Assembly: GCF_023898315.1 (NCBI RefSeq)
Contig: NC_064615.1
Coordinates: 737,163,450 to 737,227,449, forward strand
Length of the DNA: 64,000 bases
Source of the DNA: Schistocerca nitens
Taxonomy: Eukaryota > Arthropoda > Insecta > Orthoptera > Acrididae
Reading direction: 5' to 3'
Shown: positions 1 through 11,983 of the stretch, in pieces
Position numbering within the stretch: the first letter of the stretch is position 1
Layout: every line of letters begins with the position of its first letter
Translations under genes and position numbers: made by a program
Notes under the pieces: model-generated
Told to the model about the DNA's origin: nothing
Database searches by the model: none
What the model saw: the letters and a program-made list of their open reading frames with translations, nothing else

Positions 1-1035
1 TCGACAATCTACAAGCCCTCATGTTGTATATGTAGATGGTACTGTACGTTCATAATAAGGTCGCTTGGATGAAATCACTTACAAGACTTCCTGCAAGACT
101 TCACTGTACCAGAACATACAATTCACGTTGAAAATAGAAGCAAACAATCAGCTTCCATTTCCAGGCACGCTCGTCAAGCGAACACCAGATGGCATACTAT
201 AATACAGCATCTTCCGTAAACCAACACATACACACTTATTTTCATGCCTCCAGCTGTCGTACACCTTCACAACGAGAAGGAGTCCTAAGCACACTAGTGC
301 AAGAGCAAGGCCGTGTTCTGCACAGACCGTTACAGCAACCACCAGATTCATAGCGCCTTGAGACCGAATGAGGTGAGACCACAGTCTTCTGAGGACCAAG
401 TGATGTCTCTTATCACAGCAGTTATAACATATGTCAGGAGCATATCAGCAAAAATCGGAAGAATAATCAGGAAACATAATGACTATTGCGTATTCCGCCC
501 ACCAGCCACGATGAAAGTCTTGCTAGGATCAGTCAAGGATGACCCAGGTCTCCGGAGGCCGGGAGTCTATGGGATCACTTGCTAGTGTATGTACGCCAAA
601 CTATCGAAGGAGTACAGGGGAGATGCAATGAGCATAAACGCCACACAGACACTGCAACGCCCACTAGTAATGTATGATGAAGAGGCTGTAGCGATCCTAC
701 TAAGTGATGGACTAATAAACAGAGACAGTCTCCAATTATGCAAAACCTGGAACCCAGCTTTGTGCTAAGCACTACAGCAATCTACGAAGACATCCGCTCC
801 CATCATAACAGCTGAAGAAGACAAGGACGTACTGTTGCCACGCCTGCAGAAAATTGTGTTCGATACCGGCCGCGGAGCTACAGAGGACCCTAGATCGACA
901 CCCGATGTTGAGCTTCTCCCACCACTGCGCCAGCTAGGTCCCAAGAGGCGGCCAGCTGTAAGCAGTGGGAAGAGGATAGAGGATATAAAGGCGACGCCCT
1001 ACAGAAACCAGTCAGTCATCAGGAATGCCTGACGA
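1..1035 (+). mobile_element. Penelope-like element fragment (RT C-terminus plus GIY-YIG endonuclease), decayed, cut by the window edge
   Basis: Reading the plus strand across several frame breaks gives a YVDG remnant of RT motif C near 25-40, then a stretch around 145-230 like the region after the RT of PLEs (QLPFPGTLVKRTPDG, FRKPTHTHLF). A GIY-YIG-type domain follows (ISAKIGRIIRKHNDYC, VFRPP, LLGSVKDDPGLRRPGVYGI at about 445-580). It is colinear with the better PLE copy at 13.2-17.0 kb but clearly diverged, so it is a different family or an older copy. Coding similarity fades near 1010. Downstream at 1028-1064 a CTGACGA...GACA pattern sits where the other PLE has its hammerhead-like motif. 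Confidence 0.75.
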
Positions 1036-2881
1036 TGACGAGAAGTGAGCGTGACAAAATATCGCGGCTTCTGGGCGACGCCACCCGGCAGAATATTCAA
1101 CATTTTCCTATTTTGGGAAAACCTAATATAACATATTGTTGATTCACTGGAAAACCACACAGGATTAACGAAGTGTCTGATAGTTATGTAGGTTTTTCTG
1201 GCAGTTTGTAACAATCGTACGGAGAGGGAAATCAGTTCCTAGGATCAAATGAAGAGAAAATGTTCTTATGAACGCATGTATAGCAGTGTGTTGATAGTGA
1301 TGCTCAGGCACTGCACGTTGTCTTACCTAAGTGATTATTCGCAGGTGGGGCTACATTTGGACCGGATACAGGTGACATCATAGTGTTACGCAACATTCGC
1401 ACATAGACATGTGCTTATATTGATGATATTGTCGCTTTCAATCGTGAACAGCTATTTTAAGCACAGTGTGTCGTAGCTTTATACATGGCCATCAGCTCAG
1501 CCCAAGTACGCTTCACCTACGACTGATTAACTATTGTAATTGATCCTCTCGACCAAAGTTGTGACTGTAATACCGGGATACTCGCCACCAACAATCAGCA
1601 AGTCATTTGGTTCATTCATTTGGGACACCAGTGCCCTACAGTCTGAATATTTGGCGTAAACGCTGCCAAGGGACTGGCGCAGTTGTTGATGTCTAGTTCA
1701 CTGGCCGCTATTTCTCCTGACCTGAATCCTCTTAACTTTTGGTTGTGACAGCGCGTCACAGTTTAACGATTGCAGCTGTTTGACCTACGCCACTCCGTCT
1801 TCAGATATTTTTGCTACAAATGCATTGTTGAAGCAACGCATTATATCTGTTCATACAAACATGTTTCCAACATTTGCCATCTATTCTACATCTGTGAACT
1901 AAAGCCATCTTAACATCTTGTATACTGTCAAGAGGCTCCGCTACGGAATGAGGACTAACATTAACCGCTTGAAATTTGGGTTTCTCTAACGTCTTCAGAA
2001 AGAAAAGGCAGACTTCTACTAAACGTACTGCTCGTACACTACCTTTCCCTCTCCTTCTATTATATTTTCTGAAGAAATGTTTATAAAAGTACAATTGACG
2101 TTAATGGTTGAAACCTTATTGTAAAGAATGACAAACAAGTTGATCAGCTGATCATCTACTAGTATTTACTTACGACAATGCTCTTGGTGCACAGGGTAGA
2201 GAAGCGTGGAGGGCTTCTTCAAACGTGTCTTTGGACTGAAGACTACAATAACAATAACGTTCTTGGAGACGAAACCACAGAAAAGCTCTACAAATTTCCA
2301 CATAATCTGTTTATTCAACATAATCTTCGACTTCTCTTGTGAAATGGAGCTATTCAACGATCATACACCATAATACATATCCGAAGCACCGACTCAACAG
2401 TTGAGGAATGAGTATACTGAAATAACAGACTTCAAGCGCATAACACAGAATGCTGTTTTGGAGTACTGTTGTTATTGCCAATACAGATACGAGCCACAAC
2501 CAATAAAATACAGAGAATCAGCTTGCAAACAATATCAGAAACCTTGCGAAACTGTTGAAACTGCTGCAAGGCTCAGAACAGAAGGAAGGGTGGAGTTGAA
2601 AGCCTCCTGTATGATGAGATCGTACCAAACGGTACTAGATCAGTGTAAAGGATTGACGGTTTAGAAATGACCTATTGACATGCTGTGGAGAAAAACGACA
2701 TTTATCCTGTTACACACACTTCTGTATCAGCAAAGATCTGCAAGGGTTACTTCTGGATGCGGAAGCGGTGGAAGTTTGTAAGCTACAGATGAAGAAACAC
2801 TTCACCTCGACTCCACTCTCCTTTCTTTTTAGTTTCACCTCTTTCCAGTTTGCCAAACGCACTCATATGCAGTTTCCCCTA
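1036..2881. other. Unannotated, with a possible DDE-transposase crumb
   Basis: I see no gene here. Around 1709-1738 the plus strand reads like the SPDLNPLNFWL signature of Tc1/mariner-type transposases (third catalytic region), preceded by weakly similar sequence from about 1590; it is too short and broken to classify. Short open frames at 1801-2094 (minus) and 2401-2664 (plus) have no recognisable motif and ordinary AT-rich composition. Confidence 0.4.
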
Positions 2882-3084
2882 AGCCGCGCGGGATTAGCCG
2901 AGCGGTCTCGGGCGCTGCAGTCATGGACTGTGCGGCTGGTCCGGCGGAGGTTCGAATCCTCCCTCGGGCATGGGTGTGTGTGTTCGTCCTTAGGATAATT
3001 TAGGTTAAGTAGTGTGTAAGTTTAGGGACTGATGACCTTAGCAGTTATGTCCCATAAGATTTCACACACATTTGAACATTTGAA
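2882..3084 (+). mobile_element. tRNA-derived SINE (variant A)
   Basis: The tRNA-like head has a recognisable A box (gattagccgagcgg) and B box (ggttcgaatcc), then the family body (ttaggataatttaggttaagtagtgt, gggactgatgacctta) and tail tttgaacatttgaa. A perfect 12-bp target duplication, cagtttccccta, flanks it (2870-2881 and 3085-3096). It differs from the commoner SINE of this window in the head (ggtctcgggcgctgcagt) and the shorter body, and the copy at 32670-32816 shares this variant. Confidence 0.92.
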
Positions 3085-3096
3085 CAGTTTCCCCTA

Positions 3097-6000
3097 TAAG
3101 GAATGCTTCGCCATCAATCGACCTTGTTTTGTGCTCGTCCTGGCTCCAATTGGTCTCACAGCATCGATAGATCCCACTCTTAGCAGTGTCATATACGCAT
3201 AAATTATCCAAGCGGACAGCGCCACCGCTGATTTGCAAAGAGTGGTTCGGCGTTACACCATTCTGATAACAACGCATTCAGATTTCATGGCAACTGTTTC
3301 ATGCTTCCTAGATTTATTGAAGTTTCAGGGTTTTTTCTAATTTACAAAAAGAGTATTTTACGAAACTGTAAAAGTAATATTAAATTAATCGTATATATTC
3401 TGTGTTGTCGAACCAGTAAATTGTTGGAAAGTATTCGTTACCAGCTACTTTCATTATTTGTTGTAATTCTGTACAATACGGATGCTTCATTCAAGCTTCA
3501 TAAAGAACAGCGTAAAACACAGCGTTTTAAGTAGTCTCTCAAAGGATGGTTTGCGTTTCCCTCGTAAATGCTCTTTTAAAATTGTGGGTGACCCTCCTTT
3601 GAATAACTATAGTAATCGACACAACTCAAGCTCAGCTTGGTGCTCGTTTTCTTCGGTAAAAATTCTAGATTTCATTCTTTACCTTATCTTGATGTCTGGA
3701 CTGAACTACGCAACAACAAAAGATTGGTAAGAAACCACTATATCGACGCACATTAACATTAAAATAGTCTAGTTGTTCCAAAATACAACTGTTCTCTACA
3801 CCACTTTCATTACACCACAGTTACATGTTTTTAAACAGACTGAAGTCTTTGCAAATAAGTAGACAAGTCGATCTAATCGATGTCGGAGACGCGAGAAAGT
3901 TCCTCACCAACTCTTCGTTCATTGATCCGAGCACAAGCGTACCGAGAAAGATCGGCCCTAACGAAATCTACCGATACGGCGTGAATGGCCCACGAACAGT
4001 GTTCAGGAAATAAAACATCCGAATAACGAAACATACCATGGAGTAATGAACTGGTACGTTGTCTTGTGGAATGTCTTTTACTCAGTACAGAATACACAAT
4101 TTTTTGCAACAATCCTAGAATATATTCAAGCAATGTGGAGTAGACAACAGTGCCAGAAAATCCTCAAATGGCTGTGAAATTAGCACCTGGCTATTTGCTT
4201 AACGGATCACAGCCTTCACTTGCAACTTCTTGTTTGTTCTGGTCTACTCACAGATTTCTTGTTTGTGTGTGAGTGTGTTTTGTTGGGGTTCATTTTTGCG
4301 CTCCTTATCTTAAAATTATTGTACCATTTCCACAGAGAGGATTTTCATAAACAGTAGGAAAGATTTGGAATGTCAGATCACAGAAAAATATTCATGAGTA
4401 AATATGTTTCAAGTATGCTTAAGAGTGATTTAATATATTTTCATACATATGCGAAGTGTTATAAACATTTATATCTACTACATTAGTGAAAAGGTTCCTA
4501 GCATAGTGGTTGCTTTCCTTAGCCCCTGTATTGCATCACATAGACGATTGTCAGCTTCGAAACATTATTACACCAGTAAATTTGTTGAATATTTGACGCA
4601 TGTAACACATAGCACCAAAAAAAAAAGAACCACAAGTGTTAAGATATCTGCGTATAATTACACACCAGTATCGAAATACACCAAGAGTAAACATTGTTCC
4701 TGTAAAAACATTGGAAATATTTTCTTGTATGTTAGCCCATACTTTAACGATTCAAAAGTTAAACATAACTCGTACGCTAAGTCATTTATACAATTTCAAC
4801 AGTCTATTCATGGTATGTTACAAAACAAGTGTTCAACAAATTTTATTGTAGGGTACAGTTTTTTGCTGATGCATAAATTTACGTTGGCATCACATTTCAT
4901 AGTAACAAATAGCAAGATAATTTAATTCTTTACAATGAATAACTTTAAAGTGGGGGGAGAACGACAGTCTTTTGGTAACAGCTGCATATCCTACCGCAGA
5001 TGCTTGCAGTTTGGTGCTTCCTCGCAACAATATTTTCAATTAACTGTCTCCAACCAGTCTCCTCTAATAATCAAACAATTATTTTAAGCTACTCTGTTCG
5101 TCGTTGTTACGCGATAGATATTTCATCAATTTTTATCTGCACAAGCTATTTTGCCGAATGCAATTTCATATATACAGAACGAATGTATTGCAACTTATTC
5201 TACACCGCGATATCTGCTCTCTTCCTCAAGAAGGAAAGGGAAGAAGATCAGGAACAGAACGTTCAAGATCATGAGTTGTATGTGTAAGAGTACATAGTGT
5301 GAAGTGAAGCCCTACCACAATCCACAACCAACATTTCGGTCAGCAGCAGCACTTTATTTGGCCCTCGGTTTACCTTGTTTTCTTTCCAGACTATAGAAAA
5401 AGAGTTACATGATCAGTTTTGACCTGCTTATGAAGTCATCTTCCTTGGTTCTCTAGTATTCATTACGATTAACAATACTTTCAGCATCCCTGAATGCATA
5501 ACTTGTGCCAAAACAGACTGATATGTCTTCGAAGGTAGTTAAATTTGTAATCATTTTTTGGCATTGTCAGAAGATGTTGTTCTATACAAGCCGGAAATGA
5601 CATACAGTAGACATTTTTGTAACATCTGACCTGATAGAAAAATACATTTATTACAAATTCAACCATCGATTTTCCAAGATAATAAGTTTTTAAAATAGCC
5701 GAATTTCATTCCAACATATGATTTGGACTAGCACTGATAATCTTTTTTTCGACGTTTAAAAAGAAATACTGACAATTTCTTTACCACCTGCATGTTGCAG
5801 TTGGGAGTGGGATGTGGTGGGTGTACTGTTAGCAGTGGGAATGAATTGTCAAGCTGATCTTTCTTACTATGTGTTTGAAGAATTATCGTAGGAGGGGGAC
5901 ATGTACAGGCATTGTTATATAGCGGTGTGAGTATTTTCAATGTTTGTCGGGCTATAGAGGGTCAACAGGAATAGTTGCAGAAATATATATATTTAAAAAA

Positions 6001-7206
6001 TGTTAACGTCTTTTGTTTCCGTCATTACCACTCGTGGTGTTTAAGGTACCCCACAGTTACTGAAATTCAGCACATTAGAAACTTATCTCATTTTACAAGA
6101 GAGCGAAATATAAAAATTAGATACAAGATTTTTGCTACTTCGCATATCTGTTACTGTTCTCACTTTGTATAGGCGTGACACTCAAGATACAACCAATACC
6201 GAAGCTAACACCAATTAACTACGTATTTTATATAGCCAACATTCAACTGAACACCTGCATATGCCTTCCTTTCGTTTGCTACAAGTTGCAATGTGCAAAA
6301 CGTCTTTCAATACAAAAAATTTTATGGTGTTATGATCATTATCTAAGTACTAGTGAGACGTATCCATCAGGATTTTATACATGGTAAGGGAGTAGTTAGA
6401 TACGTAAGAAGGATACTTACAGCAGAACGCTGGACCAATTTTCAAAAATGTGACTCATGTTTCCGATGTTTAATCGACTTTTATCTACATGTTATGCAGT
6501 CACCCAATTTCTTTATTCTAACACAGTACTGCCAGTGAGTTGCAACTGTTCAACAGAATTAGCTAAGACCGACAGGCAGGCTCTAGATGTCTAAACTGTT
6601 AGTGCAAAAACTTAGAAAAACAAGGAACGTGAACAGATAATGAGTCTGGCTTTTCAATAAAAACACAGAGCCCTGTGAAGAGGAGCACAGACGTCCGCCG
6701 ACAGAGCATATATAAATTTCTGTGTGTAACACAAACAAGTTTTAGTTAATTAAGCATTGCTTCTTATTTAATTCATTCACGGATTTCACCACAATAATAA
6801 GTAAACCAGAGTTATATTTTGCTTTACAAGGCTAATGTTAATTTTGAATTTAAAAGAACAATGATAACTGCATTGAACGTTTCGTTTCTCTTTGTGTTCA
6901 TACAACCCACTGTAATTGCTGTATATTTTGGTGGAAATCATGCTCTTATTAAATATACTATCTTGATTAATCGTTAGTGACAAATTAAAACTATTTATCA
7001 CCTCAGGATCAGACCTTGGCATTTCAGTTGAGACACTGACCCATGTCTAAAGACTCAACCCAAAATCTTGTATTGCCATTGGCTCATCATCTCACCCTTC
7101 CGGATAGCCGCAAGTGGGTCAACACTATTTTTCTCTATTGTGTAAGTAGAAACTTAATAAGTAAAATATTTTCCTCTGCTGATCTTACGGGGTAATTCTC
7201 TAACCA
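3097..7206. other. Unannotated AT-rich DNA downstream of the receptor gene
   Basis: There is no recognisable gene, RNA or transposase in this stretch. The longest open frame (4449-4925, plus) is rich in Ser, Thr, Tyr and Lys as expected of AT-rich noncoding DNA, and nothing resembles a known domain. No tandem repeat or TIR pair was evident by eye. It may hold old unclassifiable repeats. Confidence 0.5.
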
Positions 7207-8350
7207 AGAGAAATACAGCAAGCTCCCTTAACCTGAAGCATAGAGAAAGCGGTAAGTATAGAGGTGATGGAAGTGAAAGTTTAGCAATTGCGAGTTGTTG
7301 CTGCGGCTACACGTCTCGCGTGGCTGGTTGAAAGAGTCCACAGGCATCTCTTGTGAGCTTTACTCCAATACTACCTACGTAACTGTCAAACCTAGCGTAG
7401 TTCTGAAGAGAATATTCGGAAATTAAGGTGTGATCCGTTGTGAAATGTAAACCATAGTTAAAATCAAAAATGTTTTACTTGAAACAGATAACTACAGCTT
7501 CCAGCTACGTCCCTACAGAGTCGTCGCTCCAATTGATACGTTTGACTTAGAATTTTACCAAATTTACAACACCCCTGTCACAGAAGGCAACCGCATGTGC
7601 ATTTTGTCAATTCTCTACGCTGATCTGTGCCAAAATGTTGTCATCATAGCCCACAGTTCATCTGAACAAAGATGAGAATCAGAAGGAGCCAAGACTCAGC
7701 TGTATGGTGGATGATCAAACACATCCCATCGAAATCGCTATAGGAATGGTTTATTACCCCCGCAGCGCGAGACCGAGAAGAGAAATACAGCAAGCTCCCT
7801 TAACCTGAAGCACAGAGAAAGCGGTAAGTGTAGAGGTGATGGAAGTGAAAGTTTAGCAATTGCGGGTTGTTGCTGCGGCTACACGTCTCGCGTGGCTGGT
7901 TGAAAGAGTCCACAGGCATCTCTTGTGAGCTTTACTCCAATACTACCTACGTAACTGTCAAACCTAGCGTAGTTCTGAACAGAATATTCGGAAATTAAGG
8001 TGTGATCCGTTGTGAAATGTAAACCATAGTTAAAATCAAAAATGTTTTATTTGAAACAGATAACTACAGCTTCCATCTACGTCCCTACAGAGTCGTCGCT
8101 CCAATTGATGCGTTTGCCTTAGAATTTTCCCAAATTTACAACACCCCTGTCACAGAAGGCAACCGCATGTGCATTTTGTCAATTCTCTACGCTGATCTGT
8201 GCCAAAATGTTGTCATCATAGCCCGCAGTTCATCTGAACAAAGATGAGAATCAGAAGGAGCCAAGTCTCAGCTGTATGGTGGGTGATCAAACACTTCCCA
8301 TCGAAATCGCTATAGGAATGGTTTATTACCCCTGCAGTGCGAGACCGAGA
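7207..8350. repeat. 572-bp tandem duplication (two units)
   Basis: Unit 1 is 7207-7778 and unit 2 is 7779-8350. Both start agaaatacagcaagctccct just after their first bases and end with gaccgaga. By eye only about a dozen and a half single-base differences separate them, so the duplication is fairly recent. No coding potential, tRNA box or LTR signature is seen in the unit. It lies about 550 bp downstream of the receptor stop codon, so it may be in or near the 3' untranslated region. Confidence 0.93.
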
Positions 8351-8894
8351 ATTGTCATGAAAAAGGAAATGGGTGACAATTAGTTTGTGTGGTTACATGG
8401 AATCAGGCGACATCTCTCACAAGCGCTCATAGTTGGTGGGAGACACTATTTTCTAGAGCATCTTTATGTGTTCACCGTGTGCTCAGAATTGAAAAAAGTG
8501 ACTTGACGCCATGGGCGGGGACTCTGTCCAACACGTCTATGCAGAACTTCGTCAGATTTTCATTATGGTTTCCTTTTCGTGATCGATCGGACCTTACTTT
8601 CCAAATAGCCCTGAAATGGGAAAGTACGTTTTTAACGTGATCCCCCCTCGGTTCTACCTACACTAGCTATCGGCCTTGTACACTAAGTGCACTCCGTACA
8701 AGAAATAAATTTCCTTTTAAAAGAGAACCGAGTTTCCTAATTGCCAGCTCCCTAAAGGTTACCGTGCCAGAGCAACTGTTGAGATGCTTTTTACGCATTG
8801 CAGTGTGAATCAATATGTGCTGTTAAGTAAGTGAATCCAAAAGAGCAGGAAGGTCAGAGGAAAAATAGTGAGGTAAGCAATTGTGATTGCCATT
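8351..8894. other. Receptor gene 3' flank or 3' UTR candidate
   Basis: This lies between the tandem duplication and the receptor stop codon. There is no other gene. An open frame at 8389-8640 (plus) has no recognised domain. On the minus strand this would be transcribed directly after the stop codon, but no strong polyadenylation signal lies close to it. Confidence 0.4.
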
Positions 8895-9177
8895 TCAGCG
8901 CAGGAATGCACTGGGCACCAGCGTGTTATCGGTGCCGGGCTTCTGCTGCCTCTTGTGGTGCCCCTGCTTGGCGGCAACCAGCCTATGCAGCAGCACCTCG
9001 AATAGCAGCGCCGCCAGGGATGCGGCGACGCCGTAGCACACCATGAGCAACGCGGGCGACACCTCGGTGAGGCCCACCTCTGCGTAGCCGCTGTCGCGGT
9101 TCAGGCAGCGCGGCTTCTGCGCCACCCAGCGCGTCCACTCGCGCTTCAGCAGGCCCGTCTCCCTCAGCCATGTCAGC
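8895..9177 (-). CDS. Ionotropic receptor (IR75-like), terminal exon with end of S2, M4 and C-terminus
   Basis: This is the last exon. I place the acceptor at ...tatacaacag (AG at 9179-9178) because the next base completes the Thr codon begun by AC at the end of the 21837 exon and keeps the conserved frame open. An upstream start is possible in frame but would break the phase. The peptide is LTWLRETGLLKREWTRW, matching the family pattern of short helix, E-x-G-L and W, then AQKPRC, a VGLTEVSPALL linker, M4 (LMVCYGVAASLAALLFEVLL) and a cytoplasmic tail rich in Lys, Arg and Gln ending SAFLR before TGA (8897-8895). KPRC supplies the late S2 Cys. With the other four exons this makes 390 codons. A candidate minus-strand AATAAA lies at 8327-8322 inside the tandem duplication; its use is unproven. 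Confidence 0.88.
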
Positions 9178-9259
9178 CTGTTGTATAACAAGACTTCCTT
9201 TCAGGTCCACCATATGACAGACAAGCTAGTGAGACACACACACACACTAGGCTTTAATA

Positions 9260-10810
9260 CACTACTGGCCATTAAAACTGCTACACCAAGAAGAAATGCA
9301 GACGATAAACAGGTATTCATTGGACAAATATATTATACTAGAACTGACATGTGATTACATTTTCACGCAATTTGGGTGCGTAGATCCTGAGAAATCAGTA
9401 CCCAAAACAAATACATCTGGTCGTAATAACGGCCTTGATACGCCAGGGCATTGAGTCAAACAGAGCTTGCATGGCGTGTACAGGTACAGCTGCCCATGCA
9501 GCTTCAACACGATGCCACAGTTCATCTAGAGTAGTGACTGGCGTATTGTGACGAGCCAATTGCTCGGCCACCACTGACCAGACGTTTTCAATTGGTAAGA
9601 GATCTGGAGAATGTGCTGGCCAGGGCAGCAGTCGAACATATTCTGTATCCAGAAAGGCCCTTCGCCGGCCGCTGGTGGCCGAGCGGTTCTGGCGCTACAG
9701 TCTGGAACCGCGCGACCGCTACGGTCGCAGGTTCGAATCCTGCCTCGGGCATGGATGTGTGTGTTGTCCTTAGGTTAGTTAGGTTTAAGTAGTTCTAAGT
9801 TCTAGGGGACTTATGACCTCAGCAGTTGAGTCCCATAGTGCTCAGAGCCAGTTGAACCATTTGAGCCAGAAAGGCCCGTACAGGACCTGCAACATGCCTT
9901 CGTGCATTATCCTGCTGAAATGTAGGGTTTCGCAGGAATCGAATGAAGGGTAGAGCCACGGGTCGTAACACATCTGAAATGTAACGTCCACTGTTCAAAG
10001 TGCCGTCAGTGCGAACAAGAGGTGACCGAGAGGCGTAACCAATGGGACCCCATACCATCACGCCAGGTGATACGCCAGTATGACGATGACGAATACACGC
10101 TTCCAATGTGCATTCACCGCGATGTCGCCGAATACGGATGCGACCATCATGATGCTGTAAACAGAACCTGGATTCATCCGAAAAAATGACGTTTTGCCAT
10201 TCCTGCACCCAGATTCGTCGTTGAGTAAACCATCGCAGGCACTCGTGTCTGTGATGCAGCGTCAAGGGTAGCCGAAGCCATGGTCGAGCTGATAGTCTAC
10301 GCTGCTGCAAACGTCGTCGAACTGTTCGTGCAGATGGTTGTTGTCATGCAAACGTCCCCATTTGTTGACTCAGGGATCGAGACGTGGCTCCACGATCCGT
10401 TACAGCCATGCGGATAAGATGTCTGTCATCTCGCCTGCTAGTGATACGAGCCTGTTGGGATCCAGAGCGGCGAGCAGCAATGTCACGATACGATAAACCG
10501 CAATCGCGATAGCCTACAATCCGACCTTTATCAAAGTCGGAAACGTGATGGTACGCATTTCTCCTCCTTAAACGAGGCAACACAACAACATTTCACCAGG
10601 CAAAGCCGGTCAACTGCTGTTTGTGTATGAGAAATTGGATGGAAACTTTCCTCATGTCAGCACGTTGTAGGTGTCGCCACCGGCGCCGGCCTTGTGTGAA
10701 TGCTCTGAAAAGTTAATCATTTACATATCACAGCATCTTCTTCCTGTGGTTAAATTTCGCTTCTGTAGTACGTCATCTTCGTGGTATAGCAATTTTAATG
10801 GCCAGTAGTG
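9260..10810 (-). mobile_element. Tc1-like transposon, nearly full length, split by a SINE
   Basis: The termini are cactactggccattaaaa and its inverse ttttaatggccagtagtg, flanked by TA (9258-9259 and 10811-10812). The decayed minus-strand transposase runs from about 10583 to 9430. It has an HTH start (NAYHHVSDFDKGRIVGY, CGLSYRDIAA), VIFSDESRF with catalytic Asp 1, VMVWG, FQQDNARRH with Asp 2 and, beyond the SINE, SPDLLPIENVW with catalytic Glu (DD34E layout). The HTH part carries a deletion and the frame breaks near 10330. It is the same family as 22307-23679. Its right TA is also the left TA of the next element. Confidence 0.94.
9661..9865 (+). mobile_element. tRNA-derived SINE inside the Tc1 copy
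   Basis: Head gtggccgagcggttctggcgc, B box ggttcgaatcc, then the body gtccttaggttagttagg...ctaggggacttatgacctcag and tail gttgaaccatttga. The 12-bp target duplication ccagaaaggccc is perfect (9649-9660 and 9866-9877). It sits between the second and third catalytic residues of the host transposase, so it postdates that element's insertion. Confidence 0.95.
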
Positions 10811-10812
10811 TA

Positions 10813-11981
10813 CATCAAGGTGACAAAACTCATGTAGAGATGGTGACAGTACCACATACACAAGGTATGAACGAGCAGTGCATTGTCAGACCTGTCATTT
10901 GTACTCAGGTAATTCATGCGGAAAGATTACCGATGTGCTTCTGGCTGCACGATGGAAAGTAACAGATTTGGAATGTGGAGTGTTAGTTGGAGCTAGATAC
11001 ATGGGACATTCCATTTCGGAAATCGTTACGAAATTCAGTATTCCGAGTTCCACAGTGTCAAGGATGACCTGAGAACACCAAATTCCAGGCGTTAACTCCT
11101 TCCATTAACAATGCAGTGGCTGACGGCCTTCGCTTAACAGCAGAGGGCAGTGGCGTTTGTGTACAGTTGTCAGTGCTAGCAGACAAACAACTCAGAGTGA
11201 AATAATCGCAGAAATCGGTATGGGTTGTTTGACAAATTTGTGTTAGGACAATATGGCGGAGTGTGGTGTTAATGGACAGTTGAGGACTGACGTGAATGTC
11301 TTAACAGTACAACATTGCATGCAGCGCAGTCCTGGGTTTGCGGCCATATCGTTTCGACCCTAGAGGACTGAAAAAAAATGGCCTTGGCCAGATAAGTAGC
11401 CATTTCATTTGGTAAGAGCTGGTGGCAAGATTCAAGTGTGACCCCGGCCCCTCTTGCCAGCAAGACACTGTGCAAACTAGTGGTGGCTCCACAATGATGT
11501 GGGCTGTGTTTATATGGAATGGACTGGGTCCTATGGTCCAGCTGAGCCGATCATTAACTGTAAATAGTTATGCGGCTACTTGGAGACCATTTGCAGCCAT
11601 TAATGGGCTTGAAGTTCCCAAACAATAGTGGGATTATTATGCATGACAATATGCCAAGCCAATGGCCACAGTTTTTGCCGACTTCTTGTTTGAGCAACAT
11701 TCCATACAAGTCGAGTGAAAGGCCTGGCCGTCCAGATCGCCTGACATTAATCCCATCGAACATTTATGGGACATAGGTAAGAGGTCAGGTCATACACAAT
11801 GTCCTGCACAGGCAACTTTCGTAATTATGGATAACTATAGAGGTAGCATGGTTCAGTATTTCGGAAGGGGACTTCCGACGACTTATTAAGCACATGCCAC
11901 TTCGACTTGCTACTCTATGCAGAGCAAAAGGAGGTCCGACACGATATTAGAAGGTATCCCATAACTTTTGTCATCTCATTG
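10813..11981 (+). mobile_element. Tc1-like transposon, second family, internally deleted (copy A)
   Basis: The ends catcaaggtgacaaaact and ttttgtcatctcattg are inverted repeats flanked by TA (10811-10812 and 11982-11983). Inside are relics of a Tc1 transposase on the plus strand: an HTH-type piece at 10960-11070 (ARYMGHSISEIVTKFSIPSSTVSR), a region near 11480 reading GGSTMMWAVFIWNGLGP, ATWRPF, and a late HDNMPSQW / IEHLWD-like piece near 11640-11775. Frameshifts and a deletion leave it non-functional. Copies B, C and D of the family lie at 39718, 52394 and 61621. Confidence 0.88.
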
Positions 11982-11983
11982 TA

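Noticed and set aside
4449-4925. 158-codon open frame
   Set aside because: Composition is that of AT-rich noncoding DNA, no domain is visible and there is no GC-rich exon signature like the receptor exons.
8983-9213. Alternative minus-strand frame across the terminal receptor exon
   Set aside because: It is a frame shadow: Gly/Ala/Arg-rich with no family match, while the overlapping frame continues the receptor with correct phase.
9177-9213. Earlier acceptor for the terminal receptor exon (for example after ctgaaag)
   Set aside because: It would require a different phase from the upstream exon's AC end and leads to stops; the acceptor before 9177 fits.
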